Positions 47,006 through 58,300 of a DNA stretch of 64,000 bases are shown piece after piece; the stretch's first letter is position 1, and each line of letters begins with the position of its first letter. Location of the stretch: NCBI RefSeq assembly GCF_028372415.1, contig NC_092872.1:393441853-393505852 (forward strand), written 5' to 3'. The notes under the pieces are model-generated. The model ran no database searches. It was not told the DNA's origin and saw only the letters and a program-made list of their open reading frames with translations. Both the position numbers and the translations under genes were made by a program. Source of the stretch: Notamacropus eugenii (taxonomy: Eukaryota; Chordata; Mammalia; Diprotodontia; Macropodidae).

Positions 47006-50000
47006 ATGTGTAATGATATAAAATATATACAAACTAAACTGTATAAACTTGACCTTTTTTCATCATCCTTTTAAAACACTGTTATACTGTTCACTAGTAT
47101 TATTTACAAAAGAAAGAGGTGACCCATAATTATTAATATAAATTTGCACAAAAATTTAGAACTTTAATATTAACTTTAGAATTTTCTGAATAACACATTT
47201 CTACATTTTAACAGAACTACTGTTGGATAAGGCAAGACTACTGGGTATTTGACTTCACTTTATGTTATTGTTAAAATATAAACATTTTGGGGGACAGATT
47301 ACAAGATTGAAAATAAGAATTTGGGGTGACCCATGAATATTCAATATTCTAGGTGGTTCCACTTCAGCCTCCTTAAAGATTTCCTGTCTTTATGAACCAT
47401 TTTAGCCATGAGGGATGATAGTCCTATTCTTGATGACTGGGCAGATTCACAGGATCATAGTTCTAGAAAAGGCCTCAAAAACCATCTAGTTAAATCCTCT
47501 TATTTTACAGATGCAAAAATCGGTATCACACAAGTAGAATCACAGATAGGTTTTGAACCCAGGTCTTTTGACTCTAGACTCTTTAGTGTACCACATTGCC
47601 TCCTTCCATCTGTATGCAATTAAGTAAAAAGACTTGTTTATTAAGAGTCCTCATTTGTGTAATTTCTGCCTACCCCAGAAAAATGAAAATAACTAATCTG
47701 CTAGCTTTTCAACACGTAGCCCAGAATGCATTTTTTAAAGATTGGCATGTTACTCAACAAATTATTATTTGCTGTAAGTTACAAAAGATACAAAGCTGAC
47801 CAAGAGTTTAATGTGAGCCTCACAAATAATAAGGCTGGGGGTAAAATGCCATAGGTATGAAATAATTGATATTCAGAAGAGGGAGCCGTCAAATTGAGTC
47901 TGGGGGATCACTTAAACTTTGAAAGATAGGTAGGATTTCACCTGACATAGACTGGGAATAACGTGTGATTGCTCTTGTTCATAAGTATTACTATATTGTA
48001 TTTGTGGTATCACAAACTTCATAGTTGTGTAAATTGAAGAATATACTTCAGTAATCTAAATTACTAAAAAATACTTTCTAGAAAATTTAAACCTAGCTGG
48101 ATTGATTTGAGAATCAAGTGCTTAGAATGGGATAGTACCTTTCTTCCAGGTGTAAAAATAATGTTCTTTAGGAAAGACAAAGCTTAATAATTGTGGTCCA
48201 ACTATTATTACTTATTAATATTATTATAATATTAAATTATTATTTAAGGGTTGACCAGAAAACATTTTCATTAATAATGCTTTATGTAGGGAAAGCATAT
48301 TTCTGTGATTAGAAGCTTACTGTGCACAGAATGCTTCCTTCCCTTATTAATTTTGTTTATAGTCCTTAATGGGCAAGTCATTTGTGTTCCATAGTCATAG
48401 ATTATACCCTTTCTCCTAGAAAATAAATAATCTAAAAATCCAGGTGAGAGATGAGAATGCAGGCAGATGAGTATGAATGAAACTGTTCAAATTTATCATT
48501 TACAGTTATAAAAAATAGCCTAAGTATTTGCCATATGGAGGCTGAATCCAATTTGTCTATAAAGAAGGATCATAATAAAAATGAAGAAAGTTGCTTAGAA
48601 ATGTTGATATGTGTTTGATTTAAAAATCATGGAGACTCAACATTTTAAGTTGATTCTTCATTTAAATATGGAACGTCAATATTTTGGGTTGTTTGTTTTG
48701 TAGGTACAGCCCAAACATCTTGGATGTGTGGGATTAAGTTGCTTCTATCTGGCTGTGAAATCGACAGAGGAAGAGAGAAATGTCCCATTAGCCACTGATT
48801 TGATACGAATAAGTCAATACAAATTCACAGTTTCTGATCTGATGAGAATGGAAAAGATTGTGTTAGAGAAGGTGTGTTGGAAAGTCAAAGCTACTACTGC
48901 CTTTCAGTTTCTACAGCTCTATTATTCACTTATTCATGAAAACTTATCATTTGAAAGGTATGTAATTTGTATTTTTAAAGTAGTTTTACAAAATACAGTG
49001 GTACAGTTTCCACATGCTGGTCATTAATATTATGGAATAATTTTAATCATTTAGATATTTTAATACTGAAAAGACAATTAATGAAAAACTATTTCAGCCT
49101 TCTGCCTCAGTAGCATCCATTTAAAAAAATCAAATGTTTAGATATGTAGTTAATGCCTCCCTGTAAGACATTGGTGGATAATCTTTGGGTCCTTTGACCA
49201 AAGAGCTTGTGCATCATCAAATTTTCCAGCCCCAGACTAAACTACCAGTTTACAATCTTTCACAAATCAGAGAAAAAGAACTTCAATTGTCACCTAATTG
49301 TCACCCATAGCATTTTTAAAGAGTTAAAAAAGATAATTTTGGTTTTTGTGGCACGATGATGCTTCATTTGACTAATGTTAGGCATTAGTAGTCAAGGTTT
49401 CTTTGTTTTTGGACATATTCAGAAATGTCACTAGAACTGAATAGCATTATTTTTTTTTTTAATTCATAATAGTCATGTTAACAAAAAAAAAAGCCTCAAG
49501 AAAGATAAAGTAAAAAAAAAAAGTGCTTCAATCTATATACAGACATCATCAGTTCTTTCTCTGGGGATGGGGACAGAGTTTTTCATCATAAGTTTTTCAG
49601 TTGTCTTGGATCATTGTATTGCTGAAAATAGCTAAATCATTTACACCTAGTCATCTTACGATATTGCTTGTTACTTTGTACATAGTACATTTCACTTTGC
49701 ATCTGCCCATGCAAGTCTTTTCAGGTTTTTCTGAGAGCATCCTGCTCATCATTTCTTATAGTACAATAGTATTCCATCATAATCATATACCACAACTTGT
49801 TCAGCCATTCCCCCAGGTGATGGGCATCCCCTCAGTTTCTAATTCTTTGCCCCCAGAAAAGAGCTGCTATAAATATTTTTGTGCATATAGGTCCTGTACC
49901 TTTTTTTTTAAATCTGTTTGGGGATACAGACCTAGTAGTGGTATTGCTAGGTAAAAAGGTACATATGGTTTTATATCCCTTTGGACATAATTCCAAATTG

Positions 50001-50934
50001 CTCTACAGAATGGTTGAATCAGTTTACAGTTGCACCAACATTTTTCACTTACCTTTTTTGTCCTGTTAGCTAATCTAACAATAATGAGATTGTACTGCAG
50101 AATTGTTTTAATTTGCATTTCTCCAATTAATAGAGAATTTTTTCATACGGTTATTGATAGCTTTGATTGAATAGCATTATTTTAAAGGAAGCAAATTCAG
50201 TTTTAAACTTCATTTTCTTGCTGTGACTAAAAGTTTATGATAATTTTCTGAAGGTTTTGTCTTTTGATTTGACAGTGGATTTTATGCAGATAATTTTACT
50301 TTTATTTCTTCTCTTGAAGGAGAAAGAACTTGAGTTTTGAAAGACTGGAAGCTCAGCTTAAGGCATGCCACTGTAGGATTATGTTTTCTAAAGCAAAGGT
50401 AAATACTTAAAGACTAAATCTACTGATATATAACCCTATTTTTACATGTAATACTTATTACAAATTTTATCTCATTTAGCCTTCTGTATTGGCATTGTCT
50501 ATAATTGCACTGGAGATTCAAGCACAGAAATTTATAGAATTGACGGAAGGAGTAGAATGTCTTCAGAAACATTCCAAGGTATGTATTTGTCATTTGCTCA
50601 AATCCTATAATAGCTGACCATTTGTAAATATATCTCCTAAAGCAAAAACGAAATGTTGTATATTTAAGTAGATCCTTTTTTTCAGATAAGGAAGATACAT
50701 GATATTATTAATTTCAGCAATATTTGAAATGTTTTCATGCAGATAAATTGCAGAGATCTGACCTTCTGGCAGGAACTTGTAGCAAAGTGCCTAACCGAAT
50801 ACTCATCAAACAAGTGTTCCAAACCAAATGTTCAGAAGTTGAAGTGGATTGTGTCTGGGCGTACTGCACGTCAGTTGAAGCATAGTTATTACAAAATCGC
50901 TCATCTTCCAACAATCCCTGAAACTGGGTCTTAA
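46488..50934 (+). CDS. CCNG1: Cyclin G1, five coding exons, 295 aa
   Basis: Atypical cyclin induced by p53. It recruits PP2A B' subunits, acts on MDM2, and affects growth arrest after DNA damage. Coding exons: 46488-46751, 48704-48957, 50320-50398, 50480-50578 and 50743-50934. Phases agree at every junction, and all introns are GT/AG. The product is 295 residues, the human length. It opens MIEALVTTEAQKLLHQLN; CGLRLIESAHDNGLRMTARL is unchanged from human as I recall it. The cyclin fold covers about residues 50-180 (LSLTQFFGFDTETFSLAV, LGCVGLSCFYLAVKS, VCWKVKATTAFQFLQ), and the C-terminus has WIVSGRTARQLKHSYY. Differences from human are few and conservative. The stop is three bases before the next donor. 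Confidence 0.98.
46752..48703 (+). other. CCNG1: CCNG1 intron 2 with old repeats
   Basis: Contains a reversed L2 end at about 46846-46955 ('tttacattccagtgggagaa'), an AT/GT microsatellite at 46975-47011, and an old reversed SINE at about 47448-47612 ('tcttattttacagatgcaaa', 'ttttgaacccaggtcttttg'). The rest is AT-rich and unremarkable. Confidence 0.7.
49438..50183 (-). mobile_element. 5'-truncated L1 in CCNG1 intron 3, antisense to the gene
   Basis: The element is 49454-50167, flanked by the 16-base direct repeat TGAATAGCATTATTTT at 49438-49453 and 50168-50183. A T-run marks its poly(A) end. The minus strand encodes a degraded ORF2 C-terminus (MQIKTILQYNLIIVRLANRT, IQPFCRAIWNY, PLLGLYPQ), colinear with residues 1121-1200 of the intact L1. 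It is more diverged than the intact copy, so it is an older insertion. Confidence 0.9.
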
Positions 50935-53478
50935 TAGGTAATTTGCCTCTAAATTATTTTTGCAATTAGAATCTATTAGTGCCATAACTTTTCCCCTTAG
51001 GGGTTAAATACTAATTTTCATTGTATTAAATATTCATATATCATTGTAGAAACCTTATAAATGACATTAGACTGAGAAAGCTAAGGGGACATTGACCTTT
51101 TAAAGCTATCATGTCTGCTATGTGCAAGGCACTGCTATACAGGAATTTGGGGTTTTTTTTCAATATTATTGATGTACCTAAGGCTTTGCATTTAGACATG
51201 GGATCAGTGGGATTAGCCTTCCTCAGATTTTATACAAAAGACAAATTTAAGAAAACAATTCTTCAAAAAATCTTGAATCCTAAGCGTGAACAAAACCATA
51301 GTGAATTAAAATTACCATCAAAATAATTACTCATTTTAAGATGGAAATTATTTACAATATTCACTTGTGAAACATGTCTGAGTAGCATACTTTTAATTGT
51401 TTCTTTCTCTATATATACATGCATTTAACTCCAATGTAATTCAAAGCTCTGCATTGAAGGGTCTTCCCTCTGAAAGCTTTTCAAAAAGTCTGTATCCTTG
51501 CGGGGGTGCGGTTCATAATCTGTTCACTCTACAGATCTTATTTGCTTTATACTAATCTTAATTTGATACTCAGGAGAAAAAAGATCCATTATAAGAATAG
51601 GAGATTTGGGGATTTTACCTCCTACAATACCTCTTCCCCTTTCACCCTCCCCATCAAATTCTTTTTAACCTGTGTTAAAAAAAAAAAAAAATCAAAGTGA
51701 ATCTGTTTTTACAGTGTTTTGTGAGTTTCATTAAACCCCTAGAAAATTGGGAGGTGTCACCAACAAAAAAAAAACAAACTATAATACATAATCCTGATAT
51801 AATATGCTATACGCAAAGAATACAAACTTTACGTATACTGCCTACCTAAAATTTTAAACATTTTTCATTAAAAAGTCATCTTTTTTTCCCCACTTCCTTA
51901 AATTTTATATTTATAACAGGTGTAGAAAAGTTTTTTTTTTTCAAATTAAAAAAAAATCATTCCATCATTAAAGTTCTTGAAATGATTTGTGATTCTAAAA
52001 CTTTAGATGTGAATGAGTCATTTTAAAATTTATCACATGCCATGTACTTTTGTAGGCTTCTAATAGCTTATTTCCTTTGTCTCAATAGGATTGTTATGGT
52101 GAAGAAATTCAAGTATTTTGAAGACTTATTTCACATCAGAATTGTGAACTCCAATATCAGAATGGATTTAAGCTGTGAAGCCTGAAACATAGCAATTAGG
52201 TTTAGCATTGATGTTTTCAGACTTGAGGGGAAAACAGGCTATAGTTGGAAATTGATTATGTGTGCTGCAGTTGGAAATGTGTTCAGGACTAAATTATGAT
52301 CTTTTGAAGCATGTTTATAAAAACTAAAACTCAAATGTGAAACCCTAATGTAGAATAAGGATGGGAGACTTATACTGTGAATTGACAGTTAATATTGATC
52401 CAATCTAGTAGTATCTGGATCAATATACTGATTATAAGTAGTATTGATGGCAAGGTGTGATTGATTTTAATTGATATTATTTGAATTGTGATGCAAGTTC
52501 ATATCAAAACAGATCAACTTAGGAAAAATGGTATGATGCACTTTAGTATAGTCAGGGTTACTAGTCTTTGAGGCAGTATAAACAACCTTGTTGAAGCCTT
52601 ATACAACTAGATAATCCAATAATTCTAAAGATTTATTTTTGTTTGGCATATTTTTTTCATTTAAATTTGATTATAAAATTCTATTTAAGTTGTAGACAGA
52701 TGTTAAATTTAAGTGATCTTCAACATTATCCTAGGGAACAAGTGATACGTTATGCAAAGTTTTATACAGAATGATTTTTATCTCAATATCTAGCCCCTTA
52801 GAAGAAAATTAATTTCTCTTATTCAAGCAACTTATAGTCTATCAATCCGAAACCTTAGCTGTGCCCTTCTAACATAATATATGCTAATGCTAACACTCTA
52901 GAGCTTTTAAATAAGGATTATGGTTGGACCCTTAGTATTGAGCTTTGTATTTAAAGCAATACATATAGGGTATGCTGTTGTCACAATGCTCCTGTAACAA
53001 GTCAGTTTAGATTACGGTGACTTGTCTATCCAGATTCAAGTATGCAGCAGTTTAATTGAATTTCAGTTATGTAGTAGGAGGAGCACTTGAGGCTGGTTGT
53101 AGGTTAATGAATCTAAATTGACATATTAGGGTTGGGAAAGCATGTAGTTAATCAGTGCAGTATATAGCTTAACTTCCACAATAGCTATAACCAGTTCAAA
53201 TTTCCCTTTGATGACATCATGTTGTGGGGAGAAAACTTCCCTTTTAAAGATAAATAAGCCAAAGAACCACAGTATGTCTCGTATGTCTTATGCTTCATTT
53301 TGTAAAGCATTTTGCAGATGCACTCTTCAATTACTCCTAAACACCTGATTCATTGAAGAATTTCCTTTCGAATTCATCAATGCAAACTTAAGTTGGCTGA
53401 AGTAACCTAAACAAAGTACCACTATGTTGGGGTACTAAGAAAGTGACCTTTCAATAAAATTATTGAAATGTATTGTCT
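50935..53478 (+). other. CCNG1: CCNG1 3' UTR, with an intron
   Basis: After the stop, a donor AATAG|GTAATT at 50938 and an acceptor CTCAATAG|GATTG at 52089/52090 would remove 50938-52089. The UTR then runs to about 53478, after an AATAAA at 53453-53458. The text from 52090 reads like the conserved cyclin G1 3' UTR. Retention of this intron would leave the protein unchanged. Confidence 0.65.
53453..53458 (+). terminator. CCNG1: CCNG1 polyadenylation signal
   Basis: AATAAA followed by a TG-rich stretch (TGTATTGTCTGGAATGTGTT), which suits cleavage near 53475-53480. Confidence 0.75.
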
Positions 53479-54895
53479 GGAATGTGTTTGTACATGACTA
53501 AAATTATCTCAAAACTCACAATTGGGTATATCCTAACAACAAGAAGATAAAGCAAACAATTTCTACTAGGTTCTGGTACCTGGTATAGATGAAAGAGCGT
53601 TGACCTGGGAATTTGGAGTCTTGACTGCTATTTCAAGCTCTATGAGACTGTCACTACAGGTACTAACACAATGAGTTTTAGAATAGAAAGGACCTCAGAA
53701 GTAATTAAGTCCAATTTATATTTGAAGAATCTCTTTTACATCCCCTGCTTTTAAAAAGACCTCCAGAGAAGGTGACCCAAAATGAAGTACCCTTTTAACT
53801 TTTGGAGAGCTCTGGTATGAAGTTTTTTTGTTTTTTGTTTTTTTTTTTACAAGATAAAATATACCATTCTGCTATTTGTACCTTAGCGTTCCTACTTCTG
53901 ACCTTTGAAGAAGTAAAAGTCTGTGACAACTCTTCAAACGCTTGTTGACAAGAAAAGTGTAGTTAAACTCTGGAGTTCGTTTAAAATCATGTAACCTAGC
54001 TCAACAATGGAAGTCAGGGGCTCTTAATCTTTTTTCATATCACGAGTAGTGCTTTAGCAATCCAATGAAGCCTATGAACCCTTGGAAAAGAAAAATTTCA
54101 AATGTATAAAATCTTTAAAATTACAAAGGAAATCAATATAACTATAACTATATGAAAAATATCCCCAGGTTAAGAACTTGCTTTAGGTGAAATATAGAGA
54201 CCCAGACAACCTGGAATTTGGCTTTCCGTACTGGCCACTTCTAACGTCTTCACTGCCAAGAAAATTTGTCTTCTTGGGTTGTAGATCATTTAGTAATCTG
54301 TAGTGGATAATAAAAGTATTAGGCCTCAGTCCTTCTACTTGCTCAGCAATCTAGAGATTGGAGGTTTGAAGGACTAGAAATTGTCCTTGCCTTCCATTCA
54401 TCTTTTAATTTGTTTCCCAAACAATCACAGTTACATCCAAATACTTGGTTTTATATAAAACTAGAAAGAAATATCAGCACTCTTGATTTTCATAAAATAG
54501 TGACTTGGTACAACAAAATGACACTGTTCTTGGCTTACACAAAGTAACTTTTACCCCTAATGATCCTGTCATAGATTGCTATGATGAACCATAGGCAACT
54601 AATGATTGTTAAAATTGTTTATTGGGTTACATTTAGGTTCATAAGAAAAATACTTTCTTTAACATGAAGTCTTTAAACTACATTTTTTGCTAATTTCACT
54701 TTTTTATCTCCCTCTTCCCTAATGCCCAGAAAAGAAAAAGGCATTTAACTAGTCTGAAACTGAAACAGAACTGTGTTTCATAGGATTATACCAGTTTAAG
54801 AATCAGATTTTATTTTTTCATCATTATTGGACTTTCATTCACCAAGGTGAATCGTTTCACTTTGGTACTCTAAAATCGGTGGGTAACACCTATCC
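53479..54895. other. Tail-to-tail interval between CCNG1 and NUDCD2
   Basis: About 1.4 kb with a degraded SINE-like stretch at 53600-53760 and a small hAT element at 54015-54180. No gene was seen. A further TTTATT at 54616-54621 could be a distal NUDCD2 polyadenylation signal. Confidence 0.5.
54015..54180. mobile_element. Small non-autonomous hAT element
   Basis: Begins CAGGGGCTCTTAATCTTTTT and ends ATCCCCAGGTTAAGAACTTG, an imperfect inverted repeat of the hAT CAGG...CCTG type. About 166 bases, noncoding. Confidence 0.6.
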
Positions 54896-54915
54896 CATTT
54901 TTGGAATTAGAAAGC

Positions 54916-54921
54916 TTTATT
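54916..54921 (-). terminator. NUDCD2: Probable NUDCD2 polyadenylation signal
   Basis: TTTATT on the plus strand reads AATAAA on the minus strand, about 380 bases after the NUDCD2 stop. This would end the mRNA near 54895. A 16-base unit AGTTATTCTGAATTAC is repeated twice at 54925-54956, immediately upstream in the UTR. Confidence 0.55.
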
Positions 54922-55301
54922 GACAGTTATTCTGAATTACAGTTATTCTGAATTACAGTTTTCCAAAGAAAAACAATTTCCTCTGAAGGCACACGAGCTT
55001 TGCATGATTATGGCCCACTGCTTAACAAATTAATGAGTTCAAGATCTGTTTAAAATGTCCTGTTGAGCAAAGTAAGTCCAAAAAAAGACCATTTCTCCAG
55101 AAAAGTTTTCCATTGAAATTAAGAATGTTTTCTATGTAAACTACATTTTGAATGCATTCTTTGAAGTCATATTTAAATGTGTTTTTGTTTTTACAATTCT
55201 CATTCAGTTGTGTAGGCAAATTTTCTTCAATCACATAATCCAATCCTTTTACATTGGCAACATCTTCTAGGGTCCATGGAACATAGTTAAAATGGCAGTT
55301 C

Positions 55302-58300
55302 TTATTTTTCAAGACTAGAAAAATCTGGTCCACCTTTACTGTAGTTTCCTGAGATTTCTGCTCCACTGAAGTCAAAACCAGGGTTCTGAAAGGAGGAAAG
55401 AGATTACTAAATTTACATCTCTTATATAAAGTTTACGTACAACAATATGTACATTTAAGTGAAGAATGAGCCAGAAACTGCTAAGCAAAAGTGCATCAGT
55501 ATTTATTCTCAAGGCACTTACATTTTACTACCTGGATTAACATGTTCATATTAAATACAAAATACGAATAAAGTGTGACTTCATTGGGGGGTGGCAGAAA
55601 AGGAGTGTTAGAAGAAGTAGTACTTTACCTGAAATTTGAAGGGAACCCTTTATGATTCGAAGGAGGAAGTAAAGGGAGACTATTTCAAGCAAATGGAAAT
55701 GGCATGGAGGCAAGGAGATGCAAGTGATGCAGACAAGTAACAAATAGCAGATAAGTAAGTTTGGTTGGAAGGTAGGATATAGGAGAAAGTAACATGTAAT
55801 TAGCCTAAAGATTGCCTGGAACAAAACATGAACTTTAAATGCCAAAAACAATTTTTATTTCATTAGAGGCAATGGGAAGTCACTGAAGTATTTTTGAGTT
55901 AGAGAGAGAGGAAGGTTGGGTCATAGATTTGGGTGGTCACCTGGATAGAGATGAGTTGAACCCAAGGGACTTAAGGAGATTACCAAGAAAATGGGGAGAC
56001 AAGGGTTAGGGCCATGGATGATGATCCTGGAAAGAAGACTGAAAAAGATTGGTCTGATAAATAACAACCAACAAGAACGAATGTCATGAACACACAGAAA
56101 GAGAATCTCCACCAGGTAGACTGAGAAAAAGCCACCGGATTTAGCAATAAAGGGCTCACTGATAATCTTAGACATTTTGATTGGGTATGCAGAGATGGAA
56201 GCCATGTTATCCAGTTCTGAAAACAGTGAGTGTAAATATTTCTGAGAGTTTGTGAAAGAATAGTGATAAAGGTCAGCCTTAAAGGATGGTAATATCAACT
56301 GAAGGTTTTTAAAGGACAGGGAAGAATCGGACCAGGTATGAAAGTGATCAACAAGCATTTGTTATGCATTTATATACCAGACACATATACATGTAGAATA
56401 GATACAAAATATATGCAAAACTAACACAAAGTAATTGGGGGAAGGGACATAAGGTGGAGGGGATACAGAAAGTCACCATCTAGGAGGCAGCACTTGAATT
56501 GAGCTTTGAAAGGGGAAGGATTTCTGAAAGGGAGAGGAAGGGAAAATAGAATTTTGGTTATGGTAAAGCATATAGACCAGTTTGGCAAGACCATAGAGTC
56601 TGTGAACAGGAATAATGGTAAAGCCCTTTAAATGCCAAACAATGGAGTCCATTTGAACCCAGAGGGAACAGGGAGCCACTTGGAGCTTCTTGAGCAGGGG
56701 AATGACATGGTCAGAAATGTGCTTTAAGTCAGCTGTATGGAATATAAGACTAGAGGAAGAAAGACCAATTAGGAAGTCTCTGCAACAGTCCAGGTGAAAA
56801 GCAATACGGATGTGAAAGTGTGGCTCTGGTTTAGAACAGAATAAAGGGGACACATGAAAGATGGGGAGGTGACAAGACTTGGTAACAGAATAGACAGGAA
56901 AGTAAAGAGTAGAAGATAACTGAGGTAAACTGTATGACCTTACAGGATGATAAAGGTACCTCAGACAAAAACAGGGAAGTTGTAAGGTATCAGTTTAAAG
57001 GGAAAGGAAATGAAATTGGTTGGGAAATGCCAAATTTGATTTGCCCATAGGACAAGGAAGTGCAGAAGTGCATCAGGCTGCTAGTGTAGCAGCCTAGAGA
57101 TGTAGATTTAGGAGTAACCCGCACAGAAATGATATTAGAACCTATGACAACTAATGAGATCATCAAGAGAGATTATAAAGAGAAGAGAACAGGGCCTAGT
57201 ACTAAGCCTTAGAAGGCAGGACAGCTGAGGAGCCAGTGTATGAGAAGTTGAAAATTAAGAAACAGAACAGGGTAAGAAAGGGACAAAGTACCAGAAGAGA
57301 ATGGAAGAGATAGAGTACATGTTTACACTGGAAAGGAGAAGGACTACCTCATTCTCTGAGACTATAGCAACTGCAAGGATGGAAGATGACGCTGAGGTTA
57401 TATGAGATTTTGTAATTGGAGAAGACATTTGTTAAGAATGGCCTAAATTTTTTCCACAAAAAGAGTCAAAGACTCATGTTGAGAAGAGGAGGAAAGACGA
57501 TGATGAAGGGTTTGAAAGAAAACAGAAGATTTAGAACAGTTGATGTGGGCAATGTAAGAGAAATCTGATCAGAGAAGAAAAAGGATTTGTAGAAAACTAC
57601 TTAGACTGGATAACGGATTTGCAGTGGACCCAGCTGGCCCAGTTTTAAGACTTTCTCTAACAGAATTCAGCAACCAGGCAAGCAAAAGCAGAGGTAGTGG
57701 ATGATGAGACTAATTCAAGACTGGAGTTTGGAAAGGAAAGAACATTGACTAGACAACAGTTGAAGAAGGGAACCAAGGGTTGAGCATAGTGTAAAGTTAA
57801 ACAGGTCAAAATATTTTCATGGGAGGAAAGTTAAGACCAAAACAGGAGGATAACCTGGAGTAACAGAGAGAGGGGGTGTTTCAGTGAATTCTCAAAATAT
57901 ATTTAGGGAAAATGAGGTACAGAGAAACTATAAAGACAAGAGGTGATAAAAGGGAAAAAATTATGGATTTAGGAGGTGATGAGATAATTTGTCTATGTGT
58001 GGCTGAGGTGAAACAAAGGTGCAGATCATAGGAGTTGAGGAGGCTGATAGGAAGCAACAGTTATTGAGAGATCAATATGTAAGCTGAAGTCTTCAAGTAT
58101 TAGTACAGGAACTGGGATGGAAAGAAAGAGTAATATTACAAGCCTAGTACTGAACTCCAGGAGAAAGAGAATGAATAATCTGAGGTCAGTGATTGCTACC
58201 AAAATCTGCTTGAGTGACATATCTGGAATAAGTGAACTTTATAAGAGAGGTTACTGAGCGATGTAGTATATGAATGAACAAATTTAAAATGAATAAAACA

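Noticed and set aside
52090-53478. miR-122 site expected in the CCNG1 3' UTR
   Set aside because: The seed complement (ACACTCC/CACTCCA) that I looked for was not seen by eye in this stretch, so no site is claimed.
55022-55375. 117-codon minus-strand frame
   Set aside because: It overlaps NUDCD2 exon 4 in another frame and runs into the 3' UTR. The spliced NUDCD2 frame explains the region.
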